Source: an uncultured Phocaeicola sp. (GTDB taxonomy: Bacteria > Bacteroidota > Bacteroidia > Bacteroidales > Bacteroidaceae). Taken from it: a stretch of DNA of 48,817 nucleotides. Positions 24,253 through 31,443 of the stretch are shown here, one piece after another. Below the pieces are notes generated by a model. It saw only the letters and a list, made by a program, of their open reading frames with translations, had not been told where the DNA came from and ran no database searches. The position numbers and the translations under genes are program-made. The DNA is taken from positions 1 to 48,817 of the forward strand of contig CALUKX010000012.1 in assembly GCA_944321335.1 (NCBI GenBank). The letters run 5' to 3'. Numbering within the stretch: position 1 is the stretch's first letter; the number at the start of each line of letters is the position of its first letter.

Positions 24253-24825
24253 TTACACAATTTCATCCAATGGTTTGCGATGTTGTATCTTCTGTTTCTT
24301 GAACTGGCTTGGGGTGATACCCGTTACGCTCTTGAACTGGCTGCTCAGGTGTGCCGTGCTCGAATAGTTGAGCGATTCGGCAATCTCGTTCAGTGAAAGC
24401 TCGTCGTAAACCAACAGCTCCTTTACCCGTTCAATCTTCTGGTTGATGAAATATTTTTCGATGGTGATGCCGGTAGTTTCGGAAAACAGCTTGCTCAATG
24501 AACTGTAATCGGTCCGGCATTTATCAGCCAGATAATCCGAAAGGTTCACTTTCAAGTCACTGTTCCGGTAATGGACCAGTTGGATAATCTCCTGCTTGAT
24601 CTGTTCGATGAGCCGCTGGCGTTTGCTGTCAATCAGCTCAAAACCCACCCGTTCCAACGAATCGCGAAGCTTTTCCCTTTCCGTATCGTTCAGTTCACTA
24701 TTGATGACAGCCTTTCCCAATTCGATATGGAGAGGGGAAAGTCCTGCCTGTTTCAACAGATCGTCTACCACCATGATGCATCGGTTGCAGACCATATTCT
24801 TGATATAAAGTGTAGTTTCCGCCAT
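24253..24825 (-). CDS. AraC-type regulator fused to a heavy-metal-associated domain
   Basis: A 190-residue protein from the ATG at 24825 (MAETTLYIKNMVCNRC). A TTG at 24852 is inside the -7 box and is rejected. Residues about 1-70 form an HMA-like ferredoxin fold with the metal-binding pair Cys13-x2-Cys16 and the family sequel 'FELIDSKRQRLIEQIKQEII'. Residues about 95-185 form the double helix-turn-helix of the AraC/XylS family ('YFINQKIERVKELLVYDELSLNEIAESL'; 'SSTAHLSSQFKSVTGITPSQFK'). It lies 80 nt upstream of copA in the same direction. The simplest reading is a cytoplasmic Cu+ sensor that senses through its own HMA domain and activates copA. Metal identity and direction of control are inferred. 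Confidence 0.88.
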   Translation of the reverse strand: MAETTLYIKNMVCNRCIMVVDDLLKQAGLSPLHIELGKAVINSELNDTEREKLRDSLERVGFELIDSKRQRLIEQIKQEIIQLVHYRNSDLKVNLSDYLADKCRTDYSSLSKLFSETTGITIEKYFINQKIERVKELLVYDELSLNEIAESLNYSSTAHLSSQFKSVTGITPSQFKKQKIQHRKPLDEIV

Positions 24826-24849
24826 AAACAGTTGCTGATATTGATACTG

Positions 24850-24857
24850 CAAAGCTA
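24850..24857 (-). promoter_or_regulatory. -7 box of the AraC-HMA gene
   Basis: The reverse strand reads TAGCTTTG, 24 nt upstream of the chosen ATG and overlapping the alternative TTG start. Confidence 0.5.
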
Positions 24858-24894
24858 AAAACTTCTTTTATAAATAAAGGTGTAGTTCCGGACT

Positions 24895-24928
24895 TTTGTT
24901 CGGAAAATCGAAAAAAAACGTACCTTTG
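24895..24928 (+). promoter_or_regulatory. Promoter of the small Zn-ribbon gene
   Basis: TTTG at 24895-24898, 22 nt, then TACCTTTG at 24921-24928. The spacer is slightly long. The leader to the ATG at 25071 is about 135 nt; I see no recognisable structure in it. The promoter is divergent from that of the AraC-HMA gene. Confidence 0.5.
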
Positions 24929-25070
24929 TAACATAGGTAAGCAAGGTTTATCCTTTTTACAGATTCCTTTAAAAAAAGAGATTATTATTTGGTAAATTTT
25001 TGAACCGAAGGGCAGATAATTTTGTTTATCGTTAAGTAAAATTTCAGAAACACAATAAACTTTTTCAGCT

Positions 25071-25277
25071 ATGAGGAAAATGCTTTGTCCGCAATGTAAG
25101 ATTGCAGCCATGTATGTGAAGAATGCGAACGGAGAACGTCTTCTGGTCTATGTAACCGAAGGAGGGAGAGTTGTTCCGAAAAATCCGGAACAGTCGCTCG
25201 ACGGTTTTGATATAAGTGAGGTCTATTGCCTGGGATGTTCCTGGCACGGCTCACCTAAGAAATTGGTTAGATATTGA
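25071..25277 (+). CDS. Small zinc-ribbon protein of unknown function
   Basis: A 68-residue protein with two CxxC pairs, Cys6/Cys9 (CPQC) and Cys53/Cys56 (CLGC), separated by 43 residues that look like a small beta hairpin (ERLLVYVTEGG). This is the shape of a single Zn ribbon. It has its own promoter and a terminator. I do not recognise the family beyond that; small proteins of this kind are common in Bacteroidota. Its position beside a copper module is noted but gives no firm link, since the gene points the other way. Confidence 0.7.
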   Translation: MRKMLCPQCKIAAMYVKNANGERLLVYVTEGGRVVPKNPEQSLDGFDISEVYCLGCSWHGSPKKLVRY

Positions 25278-25332
25278 AAATGCATGAAAAAGTAAAGCTG
25301 ATATTTTTTCAGTTTGTATAAGAGCCCTTTGG

Positions 25333-25362
25333 AAAAAGCTGCCTGCGAGAGGTCGCTTTTTT
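25333..25362. terminator. Bidirectional terminator between convergent genes
   Basis: AAAAAGC (25333-25339) pairs with GCTTTTT, with CCT/AGG pairs inside the loop. T-runs occur in both directions, serving the Zn-ribbon gene on the plus strand and the secreted-protein gene on the minus strand. Confidence 0.6.
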
Positions 25363-25384
25363 GATTGTCATACTTATTTCTCCA

Positions 25385-25777
25385 TCAGTTTGTAGCGGTT
25401 GATACAGAATCGGTTTTTTCTTCTGTCACGGGGTTTGCAAACTTCAGAATTTCGTCTTTAGGCATGAGCTTTCTTATGATGGCAACCTGTACCACATCGG
25501 TGGCTTCTTTCGGAGTGAATATCTTCACAATTTCCCATCCTTTGCTGCTGTAATAGTTGATGGCATTGATGAACGAAACGAAACGGATTACGTTGCCCGA
25601 ATCGTCGGTGCAAAGCACGAATTTCCCTTCCTCATTCTGGATTCTGGCTTCATAACGGGCTACATTAGGCAACCAGCCGATCTGAGTATATAAATAAGAT
25701 TCTTCCGTGGCTTTCTGAGCCGACAGACGGATAGTGATACAGGTAAGGATTATGAATGATATGAATAGTCTTTTCAT
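25385..25777 (-). CDS. Secreted protein of unknown function
   Basis: A 130-residue protein from the ATG at 25777 (MKRLFISFIILTCITIRLSA). The frame is open for 28 more codons upstream, but those cross the -7 box at 25806-25813. It has a Sec signal peptide with likely cleavage after RLSA (residue 20). The mature part ('GWLPNVARYEARIQNEEGKF', 'FINAINYYSSKGWEIVKIF') looks like a compact alpha/beta domain I cannot assign. It is probably periplasmic. Confidence 0.7.
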   Translation of the reverse strand: MKRLFISFIILTCITIRLSAQKATEESYLYTQIGWLPNVARYEARIQNEEGKFVLCTDDSGNVIRFVSFINAINYYSSKGWEIVKIFTPKEATDVVQVAIIRKLMPKDEILKFANPVTEEKTDSVSTATN

Positions 25778-25805
25778 GATTTTGATAGGATAAAGTTCCA
25801 TACGG

Positions 25806-25836
25806 CAAATGTAATCAACTTCCATCAAATAACCAA
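25806..25836 (-). promoter_or_regulatory. Promoter of the secreted-protein gene
   Basis: On the reverse strand TTGG (25836-25833), 19 nt, then TACATTTG (25813-25806), 29 nt before the ATG at 25777. Confidence 0.6.
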
Positions 25837-25914
25837 TTCCATTAATAATTGATTGTTTCAATCATGCAATTATGTAAAATTATTTTGCGACAATAAAACC
25901 TCAGAAATTAGCCC

Positions 25915-25946
25915 TCCGACAACGTTCCGACAATGATTCCGACAAC
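25915..25946. repeat. Three tandem CCGACAA-type repeats
   Basis: CCGACAACG at 25916, CCGACAATG at 25927 and CCGACAACG at 25939 repeat with 11- and 12-bp periods (TTGTCGGA on the reverse strand). The array is about 80-110 bp upstream of the start of the secreted-protein transcript, so it could be an operator. It is followed by a perfect 7-bp hairpin, ATTGCAG (25952-25958) with CTGCAAT (25963-25969). Confidence 0.5.
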
Positions 25947-25977
25947 GAAATATTGCAGCCCGCTGCAATGAAGTGTT

Positions 25978-26053
25978 AAAAAAACATCGCCTCTACAGCA
26001 CCCTGTAGCCATAAAAAACGATACTCCCACTAATCTCTATTAGTAGGAGTATC
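25978..26053 (-). terminator. Tandem terminators after the LytTR gene
   Basis: Reading the reverse strand, the first hairpin (26053-26020) is a near-perfect 15-bp stem (GATACTCC-x-ACTAAT arms) followed by six T at 26018-26013. A second (26008-25993), CTACAG with CTGTAG, is followed after AGGCGATG by seven T. A third small hairpin, AGAAGTT/AACTTCT (26097-26114), lies closer to the gene. Confidence 0.7.
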
Positions 26054-26222
26054 ACAACACAAAAACTAAACTAGACTTAACTAAACTATTTAAATGAGAA
26101 GTTTCACAACTTCTGTTATTATGTACATGACAAATATAGAGTTATTATTTAATAATGCCAAATGTCAGAGTAAAAAACTTGCTCTATAGCTCAAAAAAAA
26201 ACGTTAAAATTCTAGAATATCG

Positions 26223-26957
26223 TCAAACAATATGTTCATTAACATAATTTTGAAGTTCCTGTTTATAGCTATCTGATACCGGAATGTATTCTTTCCCGAA
26301 GACAATACGCCCTTTGTCGATAACTTTTATCTTTTGTTTTTGGACGATGAACGAACGATGGACACGAATAAAGCGACTGGATGGAAGTTTCTCTTCCATA
26401 GTACGCATACTTACCAATGAAAGAACAGGTCGTGTTTCATCTTCCAAATGAATCTTTATATAATCTTTCAGCCCTTCAATGTAAAGAATTTTATTCAAGT
26501 CTACTTGGATCAGCTTATAGTCGCTTTTCACATAAATATAGTCTGGTTCGGCTGAAGTGGGAGCTTCCGCATGGTTGCCGGACTCTGCTTTCTGTTGAAG
26601 CTCGAACCAATCCATCGCTTTGTTTACCGCTTGCATAAAGTCTGCATAACTGATGGGCTTGAGCAAGTAATCGAGGGCATTTACCTTATAACCATCGAGC
26701 GCATATTGGTCGAAGGCGGTAGTAAATACGATGCGTGTATCGTTGGGTATCATCCGTGAAAATTCCAATCCATTGAGGTCGGGCATCTGGATATCGAGAA
26801 AAATCAAATCTACCGGTTCTTCCGGCAATTGGTTCATCGCTTCGATGGCGCTCGAGTAGCGTCCCCTCAATTCCAGCGTAGGAGTTTTCTTTACATAACT
26901 TTCCAACAGTCCTAAAGCCAGTGGCTCATCATCTACTATGGCGCAACGTAATGTCAT
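26223..26957 (-). CDS. LytTR-family response regulator
   Basis: A 244-residue two-component regulator. The receiver domain (1-120) has the acidic pair Asp9-Asp10, the phospho-acceptor Asp55 (LIFLDIQMPD), Thr83-like 'TAFDQYALDG' and the Lys in KPISYADF. The C-terminal LytTR DNA-binding domain (about 140-240) shows 'DYIYVKSDYKLIQVDLNKILYIEG', 'MRTMEEKL' and 'FIRVHRSFIV'. It overlaps the kinase gene by four bases (ATGA), so kinase and regulator are translationally coupled. Its targets are unknown; the adjacent export operon is the obvious candidate. Confidence 0.93.
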   Translation of the reverse strand: MTLRCAIVDDEPLALGLLESYVKKTPTLELRGRYSSAIEAMNQLPEEPVDLIFLDIQMPDLNGLEFSRMIPNDTRIVFTTAFDQYALDGYKVNALDYLLKPISYADFMQAVNKAMDWFELQQKAESGNHAEAPTSAEPDYIYVKSDYKLIQVDLNKILYIEGLKDYIKIHLEDETRPVLSLVSMRTMEEKLPSSRFIRVHRSFIVQKQKIKVIDKGRIVFGKEYIPVSDSYKQELQNYVNEHIV

Positions 26958-28030
26958 GATTGAGGAATTTTTATTTGTTTAAGAAAAATACGTATTGTCG
27001 ATGTATATACTTTATTGTCATCGGATAGGTTACATGTCCATTCGTAAACTTCCGGATAAACCAGTTCTAACCGTTTACGGACCTGTTCCAGTCCTATTCC
27101 TGAGCCGCTTTTATCGGTACATGTCTTTGGATGGTTACTGTTGCTGATGGTACAGCATATTTCCGTTTCTGATTCTTTGATATCGATGTTGATAAAGCTC
27201 TTTTCTGTAGGTGAAATGCCATGCTTGAAGGCATTCTCGATCAAGGAGATGAAGATCAGCGGAGCGATAGGGGTCTGGCTTTCGGGCTTAATCTCGAAGT
27301 TGGTACGGATGTCAACTTGGGCAGATACGCGGATGCGCATCAATGCGATATAGTTGCAGATGAAATCGATTTCCTTTTTTAATGGGACAAACATCTGTTG
27401 GTTATCGTAGAGAACGTAACGCAAGAGTTTGCTGAGTTCCTGTACGGCCTGTTGTGCCTTCTCAGTATCGAAGCTGATCAGGGCATAGATGTTGTTGAGC
27501 GTATTCAGCAGGAAGTGTGGATTCAGTTGGTTACGGAGATTCTTCAATTCAGCTTCCGTACGGCTTTTTACGGCTTCCCTACGTTCGACTTCGGCTTCAC
27601 TCCATCGGATACTCATACGGATGGCTACACTCAATCCTACGGCAAATATCAGACTTGCCATATCTCTCAGGTAGAAGATGAAGCGGGGAGGTGGGAGATG
27701 ATGCATGGGAGGTGGCGGACTCTGCATCGAGTTCCAATAACGAAGTCCCAATGCACAGACCAGTATGATAATCAGATTCAGAAATATGAATTGGCTGTTT
27801 TTGCTTTTGAAAAGGATTTTGGGAATCAGAATCAGGTAGTTGAGATAAAAGACACAGCAGAGCGTTAGCGGGACGATGCTGTGGTGCAGAAAATCGCTCC
27901 AGTTGATCGTTCCGTTAGCCCGTTGGGTAAAGAATAACGGAAAGGCAAAGATCAGCCCCCAACAGATGACATGGATTACTAGTTCCAACGAATGTTGGGT
28001 GGTGTCGCTGTTCGGTTTCATTTTATTCAT
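26954..28030 (-). CDS. LytS/YehU-type sensor histidine kinase
   Basis: A 358-residue kinase of the PF06580 type. Four membrane helices occupy about residues 15-140 (one near 17-33, one near 53-70, one near 82-97, one near 122-138), with a Pro-rich loop (PPPPMHHLPPP) between the third and fourth. The phospho-acceptor His172 is in QLNPHFLLNTLNN. The N-box is 'FISLIENAFKHGIS', and the ATP lid is GSGIGLEQVRKRL. No separate periplasmic sensor domain exists, so the signal is probably sensed in or at the membrane. It has its own -7 box 20 nt upstream and is transcribed with the LytTR gene. It is separated by a terminator from the MacAB-TolC-type operon. Confidence 0.93.
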   Translation of the reverse strand: MNKMKPNSDTTQHSLELVIHVICWGLIFAFPLFFTQRANGTINWSDFLHHSIVPLTLCCVFYLNYLILIPKILFKSKNSQFIFLNLIIILVCALGLRYWNSMQSPPPPMHHLPPPRFIFYLRDMASLIFAVGLSVAIRMSIRWSEAEVERREAVKSRTEAELKNLRNQLNPHFLLNTLNNIYALISFDTEKAQQAVQELSKLLRYVLYDNQQMFVPLKKEIDFICNYIALMRIRVSAQVDIRTNFEIKPESQTPIAPLIFISLIENAFKHGISPTEKSFINIDIKESETEICCTISNSNHPKTCTDKSGSGIGLEQVRKRLELVYPEVYEWTCNLSDDNKVYTSTIRIFLKQIKIPQS

Positions 28031-28049
28031 TTCTATATATAGGTTACAA

Positions 28050-28057
28050 CAAATATA
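28050..28057 (-). promoter_or_regulatory. -7 box of the kinase-regulator operon
   Basis: The reverse strand reads TATATTTG, 20 nt before the kinase ATG. The predicted leader is only about 12 nt. No -33 box is seen. Confidence 0.5.
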
Positions 28058-28063
28058 CGATTT

Positions 28064-28122
28064 TTTTTAAAAAAGGTCCGGTCGCTTACACATTCCGATG
28101 AATGTTTCCGACAACCGGACCT
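28064..28122 (-). terminator. Terminator of the export operon
   Basis: On the reverse strand AGGTCCGGT (28122-28114) pairs with ACCGGACCT (28082-28074) and a T-rich run follows. Confidence 0.7.
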
Positions 28123-28199
28123 AGGAAACCAAAGTTATGAAGAACAAAGTTGTTCAGGAGCTTTCACAAGCTCATTTCTTATGTAATGCTGTTTATGAA

Positions 28200-29420
28200 T
28201 TATTCGTATCTCAAGGCTTCTATCGGGTCCAGATCGGCCGCTTTCTTTGCCGGATACCATCCGAAGAATACACCGGTGAAGGTACATACCGCAAATGAAA
28301 GCAATACGCTCCACGGTTGGATATATACCGGCCAGTGAGCTACTTCCTTGATGATGACACTGGCGCCGCATCCCAATATCACTCCGATAATACCTCCAGT
28401 GATACTGATCAGAATCGATTCGATGAGGAACTGCGACAGGATATCGATTCCTCGTGCGCCGACCGACATTCGCAGACCTATTTCCCGTGTACGCTCAGTA
28501 ACCGATACATACATGATGTTCATGATACCGATACCGCCGACAACCAATGAGATTCCGGCAATGCAGGCAAGCAGGGTTGTCATCAGATCGGTCGTAGTAT
28601 TCAACATCGAGCTGAGTTCCTGTTGGGTGCGGATGGTGAAGTCGTCATCGTCGCTGTCTTTCAGCTTATGTTCCCTTCGTAGAATGGTTGTGATTTCATC
28701 TACAGCTTCGTCTGTCATGTCTTCTGTCAATGCCGAAGCGAATACACCGCTCAGGAATGTTTGGGCCAGAAGACGTTTCATTACGGTCGAATAGGGGGCA
28801 AGTACCACATCGTCCTGGTCCATACCCATTGAGTTATATCCTTTCGATTTCAGGACACCGACCACACGCAACGGAATCTTGTTGCATCGGATAACTTTGC
28901 CGACCGGATCGGAACCGTCAGGGAAAAGATTGTCGACGATGGTCTTACCGATAACGCAGACTTTGGCGGCTGTCTTGATGTCGTTTTCAGTAAACATTTC
29001 ACCTTGTTCGACAGTAAGCTGGCGTATCTTCAAGTAGTCGATACTCACCCCACTTACCGACGACGGGTAGTTGTTGGCTCCGGCAATCAGCTGTCCTGAA
29101 GAGGATACATTCGGGCTGATGGCCGAAAGAAACGTACATTGGTCGCGCAGGGTTTCGTAGTTCTCCAGTTTCAAAGTCTGCATGGCCGATGGATCCTGAC
29201 GGACACCGCCTCGCATTTCCGTTCCCGGATGGATCATGATCATGTTCGATCCCATCTCGGATATCTGTTTCTGGATACTTTTCTTCGAACCTTGTCCGAT
29301 AGCAAGCATGGCAATGACAGACGCAACACCGATAATGATTCCCAACATGGTAAGGAAGGCTCGGAGCTTGTTGTTTGCCAGTGCCCGGAGGGCTATTTTG
29401 AATAGATTGGTACCGTTCAT
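28200..29420 (-). CDS. MacB-type ABC transporter permease
   Basis: A 406-residue MacB/FtsX permease without the ATPase domain. A first membrane helix (about 20-42, TMLGIIIGVASVIAML) is followed by a large periplasmic MacB_PCD domain (about 45-260), and then the FtsX core with three helices (about 285-310, 335-360 and 370-390) in the typical 'GGIGIMNIMYVSVTERTREIGLRMSVGA' context. It forms a pump with the separate ATPase encoded 20 nt upstream. Split MacB subunits are usual in Bacteroidota. It is the last gene of a TolC-MacA-ATPase-permease operon. The substrate could be a toxin, peptide or lipid-like compound and is not shown by sequence. Confidence 0.93.
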   Translation of the reverse strand: MNGTNLFKIALRALANNKLRAFLTMLGIIIGVASVIAMLAIGQGSKKSIQKQISEMGSNMIMIHPGTEMRGGVRQDPSAMQTLKLENYETLRDQCTFLSAISPNVSSSGQLIAGANNYPSSVSGVSIDYLKIRQLTVEQGEMFTENDIKTAAKVCVIGKTIVDNLFPDGSDPVGKVIRCNKIPLRVVGVLKSKGYNSMGMDQDDVVLAPYSTVMKRLLAQTFLSGVFASALTEDMTDEAVDEITTILRREHKLKDSDDDDFTIRTQQELSSMLNTTTDLMTTLLACIAGISLVVGGIGIMNIMYVSVTERTREIGLRMSVGARGIDILSQFLIESILISITGGIIGVILGCGASVIIKEVAHWPVYIQPWSVLLSFAVCTFTGVFFGWYPAKKAADLDPIEALRYE

Positions 29421-29440
29421 TTTTCTTTCTTTTGCTAATA

Positions 29441-30187
29441 TCAGTCTTCATCGTTCTTCGGCAGGGCAGCCAAAGCTTCCGCAGCCGATAGAATATGGTC
29501 GTTGGTTTTATCTTCAATTACATGTCCGTCGCGCAAGCGGATGTTGCGGCTACTGTATTGTGATAGTTCCGGATTATGGGTAACGAAGATGATGGTTCTT
29601 CCTTCTGCATGCAGTTTCTGGAACAGGACCAGAATTTCGAAGGACGTGCGGGTATCCAGATTACCTGTCGCTTCGTCGGCAAGGATAACAGCCGGATTGT
29701 TGACCAATGCACGGGCAATGGCTACACGCTGCATCTGACCGCCCGACATCTGGTTGGATTTGTGTTCCAGCCGGTCGCCTAAGCCTACAGCAATCAATGC
29801 TTCAATGGCTCTTCTACGCCGTTCGGCTGCACTGACTGCCGAATTGTACATCAGCGGCAACTCAACGTTTTCGATGGCGGTGGTTTTTGCCAACAGGTTG
29901 TAGTTCTGAAATACGAAACCTATCTTGCGGTTACGCAGAATGGCCCGTTGTGGCTTACTCATTGTACGCACTGATACGCCGTCGAGCAAATATTCTCCGC
30001 TCGTAGGGGTATCAAGGCATCCTAATGTATTCAACAAGGTTGACTTACCGGAGCCCGAAGTACCCATGATGGTTACAAACTCACCTTCATGGATGGTGAA
30101 TGAAACGCCGCGAAGGGCATGGACCGTTTCATCACCAACCTGAAAGTTGCGTTTGATGTTCTGCAATTCTATAACTACTTTGCTCAT
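29441..30187 (-). CDS. MacB/LolD-type ABC transporter ATPase
   Basis: A 248-residue ATPase with Walker A GTSGSGKST (42-50), Q-loop FVFQNYNLLA, signature SGGQMQ (148-153), Walker B ILADEATGNLD (168-178) and switch His in FVTHNPEL. This is the MJ0796/LolD-MacB branch, which powers mechanotransmission-type permeases. It lies 11 nt after the adaptor gene and 20 nt before the permease gene. Confidence 0.95.
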   Translation of the reverse strand: MSKVVIELQNIKRNFQVGDETVHALRGVSFTIHEGEFVTIMGTSGSGKSTLLNTLGCLDTPTSGEYLLDGVSVRTMSKPQRAILRNRKIGFVFQNYNLLAKTTAIENVELPLMYNSAVSAAERRRRAIEALIAVGLGDRLEHKSNQMSGGQMQRVAIARALVNNPAVILADEATGNLDTRTSFEILVLFQKLHAEGRTIIFVTHNPELSQYSSRNIRLRDGHVIEDKTNDHILSAAEALAALPKNDED

Positions 30188-30198
30188 GGATCTTTCCT

Positions 30199-31425
30199 TT
30201 ATTTCTTTTTGTTGCTTCCCGGAGGGCCAGGCATGAACGGACTGCGTTCGCTTTCACCTTCATTCCCTGCTTCGTTTTCCATTACTTCGGTCTGCTCTCC
30301 CTTGAGAACAGTTCCTGTAACTACAGAAGTACCTTCGGTTATTCCTTTCAGGATTTCTGTATTTGTACCATCGCTGATTCCTACCTTTACCGGATGGGCG
30401 GTGAAGATATCGTTTTCGAGTGTCCAGAGTTTATGCTGTCCTTGGCAGTCGTTGATTTTGCGCTTGCCGGCTATCTGCTTGTTGGGGGTAAATCTCAACG
30501 CTTTGGACGGGACTATCAATACATTGTCATGCTCATCGGTATAGATAGTTACATTAGCTGTCAGACGTGGCTTCAGTTTCAGGTCCGGATTATCGGCTGT
30601 GATGACCACTTCGTAAGTAACTACCGTACTGCTGCTCGAAGTAGCGGAACTGCTCGAACTGCTGTTGGTGCTTCCCATGCGTACCTGATGTACACGTCCT
30701 TTGAACACATCTTCAGGGTAGGCATCTACTGTGAATGTAACTCGAGAACCTTCCTTGACACCGGCAATGTCGGCTTCGTCCACATCGGCAACAACCTGCA
30801 TCTTGGTCAGGTCGGCAGCGATGGTAAAGAGGGTCGGAGTTTCGAAACCGGAAGCGACAGTCTGTCCTTCTTCCACGTCTTTGCTGGTTACGATACCATC
30901 GATCGGCGAAGTGATCGTTGCGTATGACAAGTTTCGTTGAGCTTTCGACAAGGCAGCCTGTGCCTGTTCGTACGTACTGTGTGCACGTTGGTAATTATAT
31001 ACCGACTGTTCGTAGTCAGTATCACTGATAAGCTGTTTCTGATGTAATTTCTCGTTACGTTCATACAGCTTCTTCTGATATTCGTATTCTGCCTTTGCTC
31101 CGTCGAAAGTGGCTTTGGCCGACTGAAGATCGCTGTTGAGTGTGACCTTATCCATTTCGGCAATCACTTCACCTTTCTTTACTACAGAGTTATAGTCGAT
31201 ATAGATTTTGTCGATGATACCTGAAACCTGTGTTCCGACTTCGACTTCGGTGACCGGTTCGATGGTTCCTGTGGCAGTAATGGATGTGCTGACAGTGCCT
31301 TTGGTTACTTTTTCAGTAGCGAAGTCGATCTTACTCTGTACCTTCGAGCCTCCGAAAATCCAGAAGCCGGCAACGACCAGCAATACAACTACCGCAACGC
31401 TGATGATGATGGTTTTCTTTTTCAT
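30199..31425 (-). CDS. MacA-like membrane fusion (periplasmic adaptor) protein
   Basis: A 408-residue HlyD/RND-type adaptor. It has one N-terminal membrane anchor (about 5-25), a beta-barrel/lipoyl part (VGTQVSGIIDKIYIDYNSVVKKGEVIAEMD), a long alpha-helical hairpin (about 90-165, Ala/Gln/Glu-rich coiled coil) and a second lipoyl half (YATITSPIDGIVTSKDVEEGQTVASG). The C-terminal stretch is low complexity and Glu/Lys-rich. A Ser-rich insert (about 255-270) in the barrel is unusual. It bridges the inner-membrane ABC pump to the TolC-type outer-membrane duct. It lies 18 nt after the duct gene. Confidence 0.92.
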   Translation of the reverse strand: MKKKTIIISVAVVVLLVVAGFWIFGGSKVQSKIDFATEKVTKGTVSTSITATGTIEPVTEVEVGTQVSGIIDKIYIDYNSVVKKGEVIAEMDKVTLNSDLQSAKATFDGAKAEYEYQKKLYERNEKLHQKQLISDTDYEQSVYNYQRAHSTYEQAQAALSKAQRNLSYATITSPIDGIVTSKDVEEGQTVASGFETPTLFTIAADLTKMQVVADVDEADIAGVKEGSRVTFTVDAYPEDVFKGRVHQVRMGSTNSSSSSSATSSSSTVVTYEVVITADNPDLKLKPRLTANVTIYTDEHDNVLIVPSKALRFTPNKQIAGKRKINDCQGQHKLWTLENDIFTAHPVKVGISDGTNTEILKGITEGTSVVTGTVLKGEQTEVMENEAGNEGESERSPFMPGPPGSNKKK

Positions 31426-31443
31426 ATCTGTTTTACCTTATTT

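Larger units (their letters stand above)
25778..26222. other. Intergenic region between the LytTR gene and the secreted-protein gene
   Basis: This 445-base gap holds the tandem terminators of the two-component operon, the triple CCGACAA array and the promoter of the downstream gene. No coding region is evident. Confidence 0.5.
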
